This document shows positions 35,760 through 46,470 of a stretch of 64,000 bases of DNA, piece by piece. A program made the position numbers and the translations under genes. A model generated the notes under the pieces. That model was not told the origin of the DNA and did no database searches. It was given only the letters and a program-made list of their open reading frames with translations. The stretch lies in assembly GCA_007922305.1 (NCBI GenBank), contig ML677358.1:12417343-12481342 (forward strand). Reading direction: 5' to 3'. The first letter of the stretch is position 1. Each line of letters starts with the position of its first letter. This DNA is from Dermatemys mawii (lineage: Eukaryota; Chordata; Testudines; Dermatemydidae).

Positions 35760-36958
35760 AATTAAAACACACCCATTAGGGATCAAAAATATTAACAGAT
35801 ATCTTGATTTCTCAAGGTCTTGAGAGCCTAGAGCTCCTATTGACTTCAGAGTGAGCGGATGCTGCTCAATGTTCAGGCGGTCGGGGGCGGGGGCAGAGAA
35901 TAACATCAAGTGACTTAAAAAAAAAGAAGAGCACGAAACATGGGATTTTCTCCTGAGAGCTGTATGACAATCTCTCTGTTATAAAGGACATACGCAGTGC
36001 ACTGCAAGTCTTCTAAAGATGGGCCTTCAATTTATTTCCCACTGATCTACAGGGATTCTCCCTAGTCCCCTTTGAGAATAGTAAGAGTGTAGGAAACAGT
36101 GGGAGACGACAGATTTTACATTTTACTGAGTTTAACAAAGCAGGGGAAATTACCTGCATTTTGGCCATGACAATACGTGCCAATTCCATGTAAGGTCACA
36201 ATATAATCTTGGCTACAGTTAATCACAAGCTCCCAAAGGCTCCGCTCAATTTGACAGCAAAACACGGAGATGCATTGCTTATGCACACAAGTCACTTTGA
36301 GAATTTGCTCAAACAATGCCACTGTGGAAGCAGTGTTTTCATAGGCTAAACAGGTCTAAACAGGGTATTACTTTCCTACTTATATCCAACTCTAATTTAA
36401 ACACATCATGCAAATGGCACAAGAGGAAAAATGAGATGGAAAAATCCCCTCCATACCCCAAAACTAACAGACCATCTGCCGTTTCAAAAGAAATTCTAGA
36501 GAACACAGACAGCATCTGCACCCAATTAGGATTTAATTTAAAACAATTGTTATTTGCTATCTCTCTTGTATTTTTGGGGACAGCTGCTTTGATGTATGCC
36601 AACTGACAAAATATGTAAGAAATATGTATTTAAAAAAACCCCTGCTGATGGAAGATAGAAGGGTGAACCTCCACTGGATTACCAACAGGTAAACAAGGCT
36701 AAACAAACAGAAAACAATTCCCCGAACTTCTCATGTGCCCTCCTTTTAATTTACAGCCATGAGGACAGGACTGGCCAGATGGCTAACTTGTTCTTTATTG
36801 AGCTCTGTGCTCAGTAATCAGAATTCTCTGATCAAAGAGTGCTCATCTCACAGCAGCAGATTCTGATGAAGAGGAGTCACTACTGCTGTATGATAGGGTC
36901 TTGCCAAGTCAGAGCAAGTTATATAGTTTCTCAGTAGCATGCCAGCTCTCTTCTGTGT
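35760..36958. other. Non-coding, no recognisable gene
   Basis: A decayed 'gcctagagctcctattgacttcag' palindrome relic lies at 35780-35885. Small frames at 36116-36606 have no motif. Confidence 0.45.
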
Positions 36959-36959
36959 C

Positions 36960-36988
<29 letters not shown>
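36959..36988. repeat. (GA)n microsatellite
   Basis: About 30 bp of uninterrupted GA, followed by tgtgggtgggtgatagatag. Likely polymorphic. Confidence 0.95.
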
Positions 36989-36990
<2 letters not shown>

Positions 36991-37194
36991 TGGGTGGGTG
37001 ATAGATAGATTAGGATACTGCATACTACACATGGCATTGCTTGCTCAGTCACATATACAATATTGGTACAGATAACAATTTTTTCCTCAATCTCTAAGTG
37101 CCTATCGTAATATGAAGTTTTATTATGAAAAACAGTATTTATGCAGACTTTGTTGGTCAGAAGACAGCAAAGCAACTAAGCAGCTTTAATGCAT

Positions 37195-37300
37195 TCCAAG
37201 AAGGTGGTCTCATTATCCATTTTACAAATGCATAAACTGAGGTCAAATAGGTTAAGTTGGCTTGCTGAAACCTATGTGGGACAGAGGAGGGATGTGAAGG
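37195..37300 (-). mobile_element. MIR fragment
   Basis: ccattttacaaatgcataaac, 'tgaggtcaaataggttaagt', 'ggcttgctgaaacc' follow the reverse-strand MIR CORE order. Diverged. Confidence 0.6.
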
Positions 37301-38836
37301 AATCCTATTCCCATTAGATATACATTTTGAACTTCATTTTTTGTTCTCCATACAAATATCAAAGCTAACAAGTTGAGGATTACCTCGGATATCAAATTAC
37401 CAGATTATAAATGGTGTATGAAGAGTTAATTAAATCTGTGTAAAGAAATGAATCAAATCAAACAATTTTGAACTTGGTACAACAAATATCCTGGTATTTA
37501 TGGGTACAACTTTCAATTCTTTACTCCACAGCAGACCACAAAGTTATCATAAAAACATGTTTGCTTCTAAATAAGTCCTGCATCTAAAAGGTGATGTCCC
37601 ATCATGTGTTCATTCCTACTACGTGACTTGTATGGTTTTCCTTATAATGAAATTCTTTTTCATTGAAAAAGCTTCTCTACATATATAGGTACTCCCCAGC
37701 AGCCGAAAACTTGTGAGACTATCAAAGGAGGCTTTGGTTTTTCAACACAATCAGCTGGTGCCCAAGTGGCATGAGCAACATTTAATGGAGTCTTTTTTTG
37801 AGGGAAGTAATTACTTTGCACAACTTCCTGACCAAAACTGGAGATGAAGCAAATGGGAGAGTCCCGTTTAATCCATCATCTTCTGATGAAAACAGAAGGA
37901 ATTTGGTTCTCTTGAAATTGCTAAGAACGTGGAATAACGCTTCAACCAGCACTAACATGGCTGAATGTTACAACAAACTTGCCACCTAGGGAGTAACATG
38001 CAGAATGACAATTAAATACATTGAACCTCATTGCACTTTTTACTAAATGGATTATCATATCATGGGCCCTCCAGTAGCATGGTATTTAAAACAAAACAAA
38101 ACCACCCATAGCCTTCCACCCTTGCCCTCAGTACCAGGGCTGTTCTTTCACATCTCTGTCTGCAACTGCTGAGGGGCATTTCAGACACTGATTTATACCC
38201 TTCTAAGGGGCCAGAATGTGCTCTGTATGTTAAAATGTGGCTTGTGGTCCCAGTGTGCAGTGCTCCACTAGTCTCTGTGGGAAGCATCTCCACATTAAAA
38301 GGTGGTGATGGCAGCTGAAAGTTAAGAGGAAGAACTTTAGATCCCAGTAAGCCATGACGTAGTGCTCAGTCTGGCAAAGTTTGGGTGAGGGTAGGAGCAT
38401 GGTTCATTGCATTGCCCTCTTGATAGATGCATACAGACCCCCATTACAATTATTATTCCCCATTACAATTATTCACACACCAAATTAGTAATATATTAAG
38501 GGCAGGTCATCTGAGCTCAGAGAAGCACTGGGATGATTTCTTCTGTGTGGACGTTGCTCCAAAGGAGACACACATCCAAGCATTTCCCCTGCGCACAAGA
38601 TTGCTCAGGAAAAGACCATGGCCTGGGATGTCCCTACTCAGAGCAATGCTGATAAACAGTCTACTGCCAAGCATGGAGCAACACAAAGGAAGTAAACACA
38701 GTTAATGAGTGATTCAAAAAGTGTTCCATGCCCTGTGCATGGCCCTGACTGGCCTGGAACTGTCTCAAAGTTAATTTAGAAAAAACACTTCTTACTGGAG
38801 GAATGGCTTTTTAAAAAAAAGGATGGAATTTAATAC
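37301..38836. other. Non-coding, no recognisable element
   Basis: AT-rich, no supportable gene. A short imperfect duplication of 'cccccattacaattatt' lies at about 38438-38474. Confidence 0.45.
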
Positions 38837-38903
38837 GAGCCTGATCCAAAGCTCAGTCAGTGGATTCATTTAATTGGATTTCCATCACCAGTGGATCAGG
38901 CCC
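38837..38903. repeat. Small palindromic repeat, GCCTGATCC family
   Basis: gagcctgatccaaagctcag is mirrored by ccagtggatcaggccc around an AT-rich centre. A half-copy of the same family is at 12355-12405. Ancient foldback repeat. Confidence 0.6.
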
Positions 38904-39219
38904 TATGTATACATTATTTGTCAGTATTCTACTATCATGTCAATCTCTTGTAGTACAAACTGCTGGGAAATAGCAACTTGGTACAAACATATACAAACTT
39001 GGAAAAATATCTTGGCTACATCCTATCTTGGTCAGAGATTCAGAAAGTTTCAAGTTGCACGCTGTGCTGGTAAACAAGTTTTCCCAAGCCCTAGGTTATA
39101 AATATTTACAAGATATGCAGGAACAATTGATGCAGAAGAATTATAACCTACAACAGACCAAGAAACATACTGAGAACCAGCTACAAATACTTACAGTGAC
39201 AGTATTTTGGGAATCAGAG

Positions 39220-39340
39220 AGCTAGCCGTGTTAGTCTGGAATAGCAGAAGTGTCAAAGAGTCTTGCGGCACCTTAAAGACTAACTAAAGTATTGACGCAT
39301 AAGCTTTCATGGGCTTATGCCCACTTCATCAGATACATGC
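39220..39340 (-). mobile_element. Retroelement 3' end, Penelope-like (tentative), copy B
   Basis: Plus-strand text runs agctagccgtgttagtctgg, 'gagtcttgcggcacctt', 'aaagactaactaaagta', 'cataagctttcatggg', 'cccacttcatcagatac'. The minus strand shows a hammerhead-like order: CTGATGA (39332-39326), stem TGGGC/GCCCA with loop ATAA (39323-39310), GAAA (39308-39305), then the mini-stem GC-TTAT-GC (39304-39297). This parallels copy A at 35619-35752. Class assignment rests on this layout alone. Confidence 0.6.
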
Positions 39341-40462
39341 AGTTTTTGGGGATTTTCCTTTCCTATAGATTAGATGATAAGTAGAAACAAAGTGTTTCTA
39401 TTGTGCTCATCACTATGGTGTTATATTTTAGATAGAAACAAACATGCATGCACAGAAATGAAAGTGAAAGATTGCCCGTGTTTGGCTGGGGGAAAAAACT
39501 GACACCGGACTCTGGCAGCCATTTAGAGATGGGCTTAATGTAAATTTACAATAACCCTTCTGCTCCTTGTGTTTATGAGGCATTTCACATCCCTTCCAAT
39601 CCTACCTTGTCTCTATATACCCCTGACATACCACAGTAAGCAAGGAGATCTCTAGAGCCTGGGACTACATTAGGGGTTGTAGTTTGATGTAGCTAAGTCA
39701 GTACAAAACCCTATTATAAATATACTGCCAATAACGTAGACTAGGACTTACACAAATGCAACTTATCCTAGCCTGAAACTGGTGCAATGCAACTACACAG
39801 GAAGTACACACTGGTATAGACACATCAGAAATCACACCAGTGCAAAACTCCAGTGTCGACAAGTCCCAGGGCTTCTAACCCACCTGCTACATCCTTGGCT
39901 TGAGGAAAAAGTAGGTTCAAATGCTTGGGAGGGAGGTTGGGGCAATGGGGGAGAAGCCAATTCTATAGTGTAGTCTGGCATCTCCAAATTGTCCTATCTG
40001 GAGCTCCTGGAAATTTCCCATAAAACCTGGGGTCTCAAGGTATTTCAGTGTGGAAATATTTAAAATTTGTACAAATAAAGCTGAAATTGACTGGATCCAC
40101 TTCTGAAATCCCCCTATAAACTAAAACAACTCAACAAACATTTCAATAGCAGGAGTTTGTTAAAGCAATGCTTACACACAGACATACTACTGGACCATGG
40201 GGAATGGCAGCAACAGCTGCACAGTAGAAAAATTGAGACGACATCTGCAGATAAAAATTAAATGCGCTAGAGTTTTGCTATTTTCCTAAAAAAAAAAAAA
40301 TACCCAACAAAATAATGAACACCTAATGGTCAGAACAACAATACCAATGGAAAACAAAGTGCGACAGAAATTATGTTTATCTGAACGTCCATACAGTATG
40401 TGGTATAATGTGAAATCCTATCTCTAGGGGCTATATTTTCAAAAATGTTACAGAACAGATAC
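39341..40462. other. Non-coding; possible MITE relic
   Basis: Between about 39735 and 39873 the ends 'cgtagactaggacttac' and 'gtgtcgacaagtccc' suggest a decayed inverted-repeat element. Otherwise unique AT-rich DNA. Confidence 0.4.
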
Positions 40463-40465
40463 CTA

Positions 40466-40705
40466 GGGTATGTCTATGCTGCAGCAGGCAGTGATCGTCC
40501 CAGCCCAGGTAGACAGACTTGCACTAGTGTGCTAGAAATTGCAGTGAGGTCATTGCGGCTTAGGGCTTGGGCTCTCAAACCTAGGGCTTGGGTGGTCTTT
40601 AAACTCTGAGCTGCAGCCTGAGCCGCAATATCACAGCTGCTTTTAGCTAGCACGAGTCTGTCCATGTGGCTGGAGGGTTGCTCCAGGTACTGTGTCGACA
40701 TAACC
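40466..40705. mobile_element. MITE, 3-bp duplication family, CTA site
   Basis: Left end gggtatgtctatgctgcagc, right end ggtactgtgtcgacataacc, inverted relative to each other. The trinucleotide cta flanks both sides (40463-40465 and 40706-40708). The interior holds inverted 'gcggcttagggcttggg'-like blocks. It matches the signature of 49650-49881. No coding capacity. Confidence 0.75.
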
Positions 40706-41094
40706 CTAGAGACTTTTCTCAGAACAATGACATCTATGGGTACTTTCAAAAATGTCCCACTAATCACCAATCTCTAGGCACCCATATGCCTTGGAAAATA
40801 TGAGTTTAAGTCCATGGCCTAAATTCCTAAGGTCTGAAGAAATTCCTATTTCTTCATGGTATATAAAGCGAAACATGCATACCTAGTCACCAGTTTCTCC
40901 TTCCATGGGTCACCTGTAACTTGATTCAACATCTGCCATAATAGATTCTTACACTGTCCTCAACACTGTAGCATCCAAACACCTTCCAGTTGTGTCGTAA
41001 GCAATGTGACTATAACACCTGTCATGTGTCACACATGTCTCTCCCCTCTATCAACAACTTTGCATGCAGTGCAATGCTTTGATTTGGTATGGTT

Positions 41095-41985
41095 TGGTCT
41101 ATAAAATGCACATGCCACCACGTATTTAAGACAAAGAGTGGAAGATGAAAAAGTGCACCATGCACTTAGAGTGGAAGGTGGTGAAGTTTGCAGTGGTCTT
41201 TAGTTCTTATGAGAGTTTGTTCCACACTTTCAGACCGGCCCAAGAAAATCCTGCCTCCTGCACAGACAAGCTTGATGCTTATGATAGAGTGTTCTACTGT
41301 GCCTGAAAGCAGAGTTGTCAATTGCAGTCTTCATCCTGGAACTTAAGGCAATCTTTTCGATATTCTGGGCCAGGCCATTGAGCACCTTGAAGATAACGAC
41401 CAAGACTGGAACTTGACTCTTTATTCTGCAGGGAGCCAATGTAAAGAGAGCACAGGAGAGGTGTGATGTGCTCATGGCAGCTAACACTGCTAAGGAGACA
41501 TGTTGAAGCATTCTGACGTTTCCCCAAGGGCTGATGGCTTCTCGCCCAGGTATATTGTACTCCAGATAGGAGGTGATGAAGGCATGTATAATTGAGGCCA
41601 GGTCTTAAACTATCAGGCTGGAAAAGAATCTCCTAGCTAAGCAGTCATGACAGATGCTTGCAGATGCTGCTGTGAGAGAGTTTAGGGTCAGCAAGGAGTC
41701 CAGGAGCATTCATAAGCTATGGACTCAATTGACCAATCATAGGCATGGACCTTAAAGCAAAGGAAATCACACTATGACTGCAAACTCTAAACTGCTTCCC
41801 TCTGCCCACCAGCATGACCTCAGTTTTGGTCAGGTTCAGCTTCAGCCAGCTGTTCTTTAACCATGAGCAGATTTTGTCCAAGCACTGAGCCAACTTGCTG
41901 GTAGTGGGTGGTTGTACGTGGTGAAGTACAGCATATGGCTGGCACTTGAGTCTGTGTAAATTTACCAGTTCACCTGGGTGCAACC
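41095..41985 (-). pseudogene. Decayed L2/CR1-like LINE reverse transcriptase
   Basis: Minus-strand frames give pieces typical of a non-LTR reverse transcriptase C-terminus. The frame 41983-41717 contains LAQCLDKICSWL and WLKLNLTKTEVMLVG, matching the 'W...N.LKLN..KTE.ML.G' region downstream of the YxDD palm. Then 41527-41230 carries, in two different frames, HITPLLCSL and LVVIFKVLNGLA, matching the 'HITP.L..LHWLP...R..FK.L...KAL.GLAP' C-terminal motif. Frameshifts separate the pieces, so it is dead. The 5' part (endonuclease, palm) is not visible. The 3' region continues to about 41095. Confidence 0.75.
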
Positions 41986-42790
41986 AATGTTAGGTAACCA
42001 AAAATCTCTTTATGCCCAAGACCAATCTAAAATCACTACCCCTTCTGGGTGAGTGCACAATCTGAACCCTGCAGGGCCCATTCTGAGAGAATTTCAGGTT
42101 GTGGAGTTGCGGTCTTCAGGCACAATTTGGGATATTCTGGAGAAAGGGGCAATGAGGGGTATTATGAAGAGCATCTGCTGAGGTTCAAACTCTTGCAGTC
42201 CTGAACTGATTTAAATAGAACCTGAATGCATCCTACAAAATGGGAATAATAATATGTATTCCTCTTAGTAGAGTCCTTTGAAATCCTTGAATGACAGGTA
42301 CTATTCACATAAAGGGCAGAGCATTATTATCATGTCCTCCATTCTCTGTAGCATTTGGAACTGAAACACCCGATGGCTTTCCTGTGTCAGTCTGGCTGTC
42401 TCTTGCACATGCTCAGCCTGATGATGGATTCAACATACCATACAGCTCTTGATTTTGAAACCCTACTAACTTAGATGGTTCTAATTATCTGTTTTGAACA
42501 GCAACAAAGCAGCTGAATATGATAATAGAGTTAGGAATATAACAGTTGTGCCTGCATAGAACTGGTGTAACATATGTAAGCCAAGCTAGCTGGAGTAATT
42601 TGTTTCCAAGGTCCTAAAAATATGTACAGTATAATGGAAACATTAATGAAACCGTAATTACAGAACTGCAAGTGCACCATATCAGTGCAAAGTTTAAAGC
42701 AAGAGCTAAATTTTATGGAAGCATACTACATTACATTCACTGCATGCCATGGAAATCATTCCACTTTTTATTTCTTCTAAGAGTTACTAA
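41986..42790. other. Non-coding, no recognisable element
   Basis: Possibly includes further unrecognisable LINE sequence just above 41985. Otherwise AT-rich unique DNA. Confidence 0.4.
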
Positions 42791-42794
42791 CTTC

Positions 42795-43031
42795 GGGTTT
42801 GTCTACACTGTGCACCTTTTAGCGACAGAGCTGTGCTGACACAGCCTTGTCGTTAAAAGTCAGGTGTGTGAATGCTCTCTGTTGGTATTTTGTCAGAACT
42901 TCTGCTGACAAAGCTGTGTTCACACTGCCACTTGTGTTGGCAAAACTTTTGTCTTTCGTGGGGTGAGGGGCTTTTTAAAGTACCCATGAAAGACAAAACT
43001 TTTGTTGACAATGTCGTAGTGTAGACAAGTC
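42795..43031. mobile_element. MITE, GTCTACACT family, double hairpin
   Basis: Ends gggtttgtctacact and agtgtagacaagtc are inverted. Two internal hairpins: cttttagcgacagagctgtg pairs with cacagccttgtcgttaaaag (17 of 20 positions), and caaaacttttgtctttcgtg mirrors catgaaagacaaaactttt. Flanks are ttc and tta, a possible decayed 3-bp duplication. The frame 42853-43083 is an artefact. Confidence 0.75.
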
Positions 43032-43034
43032 TTA

Positions 43035-44377
43035 GACCGGCAATTCCCCATTTGTGTCTTTTCTGAAACAGCCACTCTTTCACAGTTTGTATTGTCCTAA
43101 ATCTTAGTCTTTGTGAGAAAGTTGGGAAGACTGTACTACTGCGGTAACCAAGGGTTTCATATTTCCCAGATGTGGTCCATCTCCTAGACGCCTGAATCCC
43201 ATAATTAGGTCCAAATGCCCCTTTATCTGATTATCTTTGTCCTCAGGCCTGAAACATGATGCCAGCAATGAGCAGAGTCTTCTCTGACCTTTTAAGCAGT
43301 GCCTGACTCAATTTTAAGTTTTAAACCACTGCAGTTTACAATAAATACATAACCACTTGTTCTTTCCTTCTCCGTTCTCTGACCACATCTCCCAGCTTCT
43401 TGAATCTCTGCACTGCTTCTCATTTTCGTCAGTATTTCTTCCATCCTACATCCCAACCCATTTTCCTCAATACTCCCTTGGTCTTCTATGCAGACCCCCA
43501 CCTCAGTACTTTCTTCTGTATATTCGTCTAGCTTCCTAAGCAGCACATACCCAGCTCTACCTGTCTGTTCAAAGCTTTTAAGAATCCATCAGCTCAGAGA
43601 TGCATCTCAGCTATTGCCATGCAGTATTTTATTCCCTGCTAGTTGTAGTCTGTACGCTCATTACTTTATATAGTAACTTCAAGACAAGCATTCTATTCTT
43701 TATCTTTTATTTTACCTACTATAAAAATCACAGTATTATATAACAACTCCCCCCTCCGAACACACACTTCCTTCCCTTCAAGTGGCTGCCACACTTCCTC
43801 CTCATCAGCAGGGAAATCCCACTTATCTGTACCGCATTCCATGACGATAGCTACACATATGCTTAAGCGATTTCTGTCACCAAAAATGCAGTGGGTATTA
43901 GTGGTTTAATGCTTATTTATTAGCCCTACTCCAAAATGCTCCAATACATTCCTCCACTATCAAAACTTGCAGATTTGCATTTTCAGTATGGTTTGGATAT
44001 TTTACCTGGTGCTTTTACAAGCTAAATGATTCGGCTACTATGATGTAACACAGATCCACAGCATCATACAAAAGCACTAACCCATGAAGTACTATACTGC
44101 ACACTCCATACAAAATATTGTCAAACAAACATTAAAGTTGCAAAGTGAAGCGTTTAAACATCAGGATATGCAAACCAGAAAGTTAACCGAGGAACCTTAA
44201 ACACACATCATATGTTATTGATGAAAACATTAACAATACCACATCCTATTAATTGCACAAGACCTATGTCTTATTCCATATTCATGATTCAGTCTAGGAA
44301 ATGCCACTCATCTTACACATATGTGGCATGTCAACGAACTCTTTGAAAATAATTTATTTAAAATAAAACATTATTAA
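43035..44377. other. Non-coding, no recognisable element
   Basis: AT-rich, with opposing frames at 43292-43673 lacking motifs. Nothing supportable. Confidence 0.45.
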
Positions 44378-45345
44378 TGTCACAGTTACAGGGCTCACTG
44401 CACCTCTGTCCCCTTCCTGGTCTCTCAGCGCGCACGCGCTCAGGCCTGGTCTACACTGCAGAGGGAGGGGGTTGAGCTAAATTTCACAACTTCAGCTATG
44501 TGAATAGCATAGCTGAAGTCGACGTACTTAGATCTACTTACTGTGGTGTCTTCACTGCGGTGGATCAACTGCTGATGCTCCACTATCAACTCCGCCTATG
44601 TTTCTTGCTCTGGTGGAGTATCAGAGTCGATGGGAGAGTGCTCAGCGGTCGATTTATTGCTTCTTCACTAGACATGATAAATGGACCCCTGCTGGATCGA
44701 TCGCTTCCCGGGTAAGTGTAGACATGCCCTCAGATGTCAGGGTTCCTGCCTTTACCTATTCTGGAGAGGATTTTTGCAGTTCTCCCACTCTTAGACCAGG
44801 CCCTGGCCTACACCATTCTGTTAATCCACTGATTATCCAGTCAGTCTGGTTCAGCACCTGCTGTTCTTTCCTTTGGGAATCTTTTGCCAGTGGTGACTAC
44901 AGAGATCAGAAAGCCGCCTTCTACCAAAGCACTGCGTTATTTTACTAGTTGGGAGTAACACTCTACATGGATGCCGGCCTTATCTGATAGTACCTTAGAC
45001 AGGCCTGGCTTCTCTAGTAACCCTAGATTGACAGAAGCTCCCACAGGCTTCCTTCAACAGTTCCCCCCAATAACTACCTTTCCACTTGAGAGAGAAAGTC
45101 CCTATAATCCATCTGGAGTTCTTTTGTTCTAAACCAGTTTGATAGGCTCAACCCAGTCATTCTCCTGTAACAACCCCCAAGGGTTTACCGTGGGGTGGCT
45201 TATCTTGATCCATTGTTTCCTTCCTGCTTCTTTTTCTTACAGCATCCAATTATACAAACCAGTACTGGCATAAAAGGGTACATCCCGATAACAAGGTCAT
45301 CATACAGTATTCATGCATTATTACAGAATACCTTAAAATCTGTCA
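44378..45345. mobile_element. Putative LTR-like element
   Basis: The interval begins tgtcacagttacaggg and ends roughly at aaaatctgtca. It is GC-richer than its surroundings and reads like a reptile LTR (for example cctctgtccccttcctgg, 'gggttcctgcctttacc', 'gcagttctcccactctt'). It hosts the MITE at 44443-44729. I found no target duplication, so the boundaries and the LTR assignment are tentative. Confidence 0.3.
44443..44729. mobile_element. MITE, GTCTACACT family, TCA site
   Basis: Left end ggcctggtctacact, right end agtgtagacatgccc, flanked by tca on both sides (44440-44442 and 44730-44732). Carries the family blocks 'acttcagctatgtgaatagc', 'atagctgaagtcgacgta' and 'ctggatcgatcgcttcccgg'. 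The left third folds back on itself (aacttcagctat / atagctgaagt). Open frames 44500-44948 are not genes. Confidence 0.88.
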
Positions 45346-45900
45346 TAGATTAAGGGAAAAAAATAGCACTTACAACTTTGCCAAGTCAAAAAGAATGTTC
45401 AGTGCACCACAAAAAGCTCCATGCAGTAATGGGCCACACGTGTCGGAGGTGGAAGCCTGAACCAAGAGGTGTCCTTCAGCCCAGGCATAGCCTCAAAAAC
45501 ATTGACACCAAAAAATGCTACCTCATGATTACCAGACATAACAGCTAATACCACACCACCACCACATGCCTATAATTAAAAAAAAAAGAAAAGGAAAACC
45601 TGAGGATTGCAACATTAAATTTATTCTAAATTAGTAAATTATTAGAAGTTGGATGGAAAGAATGACAAATACTAAAAATAGAATCAAGTGTTGGGAAATG
45701 TGACACTGGCATAAGTAAACTGTCAAGGAATAAAACGATTTCAAGGTCATTAACTGCACAAGTGTCTGCCACGGACTGCACAGGAGTTTTTAAATCTCTA
45801 CGCTACTACATTTGATTCCAGATAGACAATTGCCTCCACCGAAAAATTCTCCCAGATTCTGGACAAAAGCAGCAAAACTACCTAGGGTTAGCAATTCTCT
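45346..45900. other. Non-coding, no recognisable element
   Basis: Unique AT-rich sequence with an A-rich run near 45575. Nothing supportable. Confidence 0.45.
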
Positions 45901-45902
45901 AA

Positions 45903-46177
45903 GTGCTTGGCTACACTGGCATTTTATAGCCCTCTAACTTGCTGGCTCTGGGATGTGAAAAATTACCCCCTCTGAGCGCAGCAAGTCTGAGAGCTTTAAA
46001 GGGCTAGTGTGGCCAGGCTCCGAGCACTGGGAGCTAATCCCCTCGTGGAGGTGGATTAGCAGGAGCCCTGGGAGAGCTCTCTCCCAGCGCTCGCACATGG
46101 CCACACTCCCACTTCAAAGCGCTGCCGCGGGAGTGTTCCTGCCACCGCACTTTGAAATTTCAAGTGTAGCCAAGCCC
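45903..46177. mobile_element. MITE, GGCTACACT-ended
   Basis: Ends gtgcttggctacactgg and aagtgtagccaagccc are inverted; flanks are taa and tta, a possible TWA target site. Inner blocks (agctttaaagggctagtgtggcc against ggccacactcccacttcaaa) also mirror. CpG-rich at the right end (gcgctgccgcggg). Confidence 0.75.
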
Positions 46178-46249
46178 TTAGTCTCCTGAAATGGCCATTA
46201 ACTTCAGAAGCCTACAAGACTTCTCCATGAAAGCACTTCTCAATGTCAT

Positions 46250-46325
46250 AAATAAATAAATACATACATACATACATATATACATACATACATAAATAAA
46301 ACAAACAAACAGACAAACAAACAAA
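46250..46325. repeat. Compound (AAAT)n(ACAT)n(AAAC)n microsatellite
   Basis: Tetranucleotide blocks aaataaat, acatacat, then acaaacaaac in succession over about 76 bp. Low-complexity, likely polymorphic. Confidence 0.95.
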
Positions 46326-46344
46326 AACATTGCCTAGCTGTTAC

Positions 46345-46470
46345 ATAGCTCTTTTTAGCAGTACATCTCAAAGCGCTTTACAAGGGAGGCCAGTATCACG
46401 ATCCCTGTTTAACACAAAAGGAAACTGAGCCTAAGGCACCCACAGAAAGAGCTCACTAGGCAGCCAGATC
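46345..46470 (-). mobile_element. MIR-type CORE-SINE fragment
   Basis: catctcaaagcgctttacaa, 'gaggccagtatcacgatccc', 'ggaaactgagcctaagg' and 'aggcagccag' follow the reverse-strand MIR order. Confidence 0.65.
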
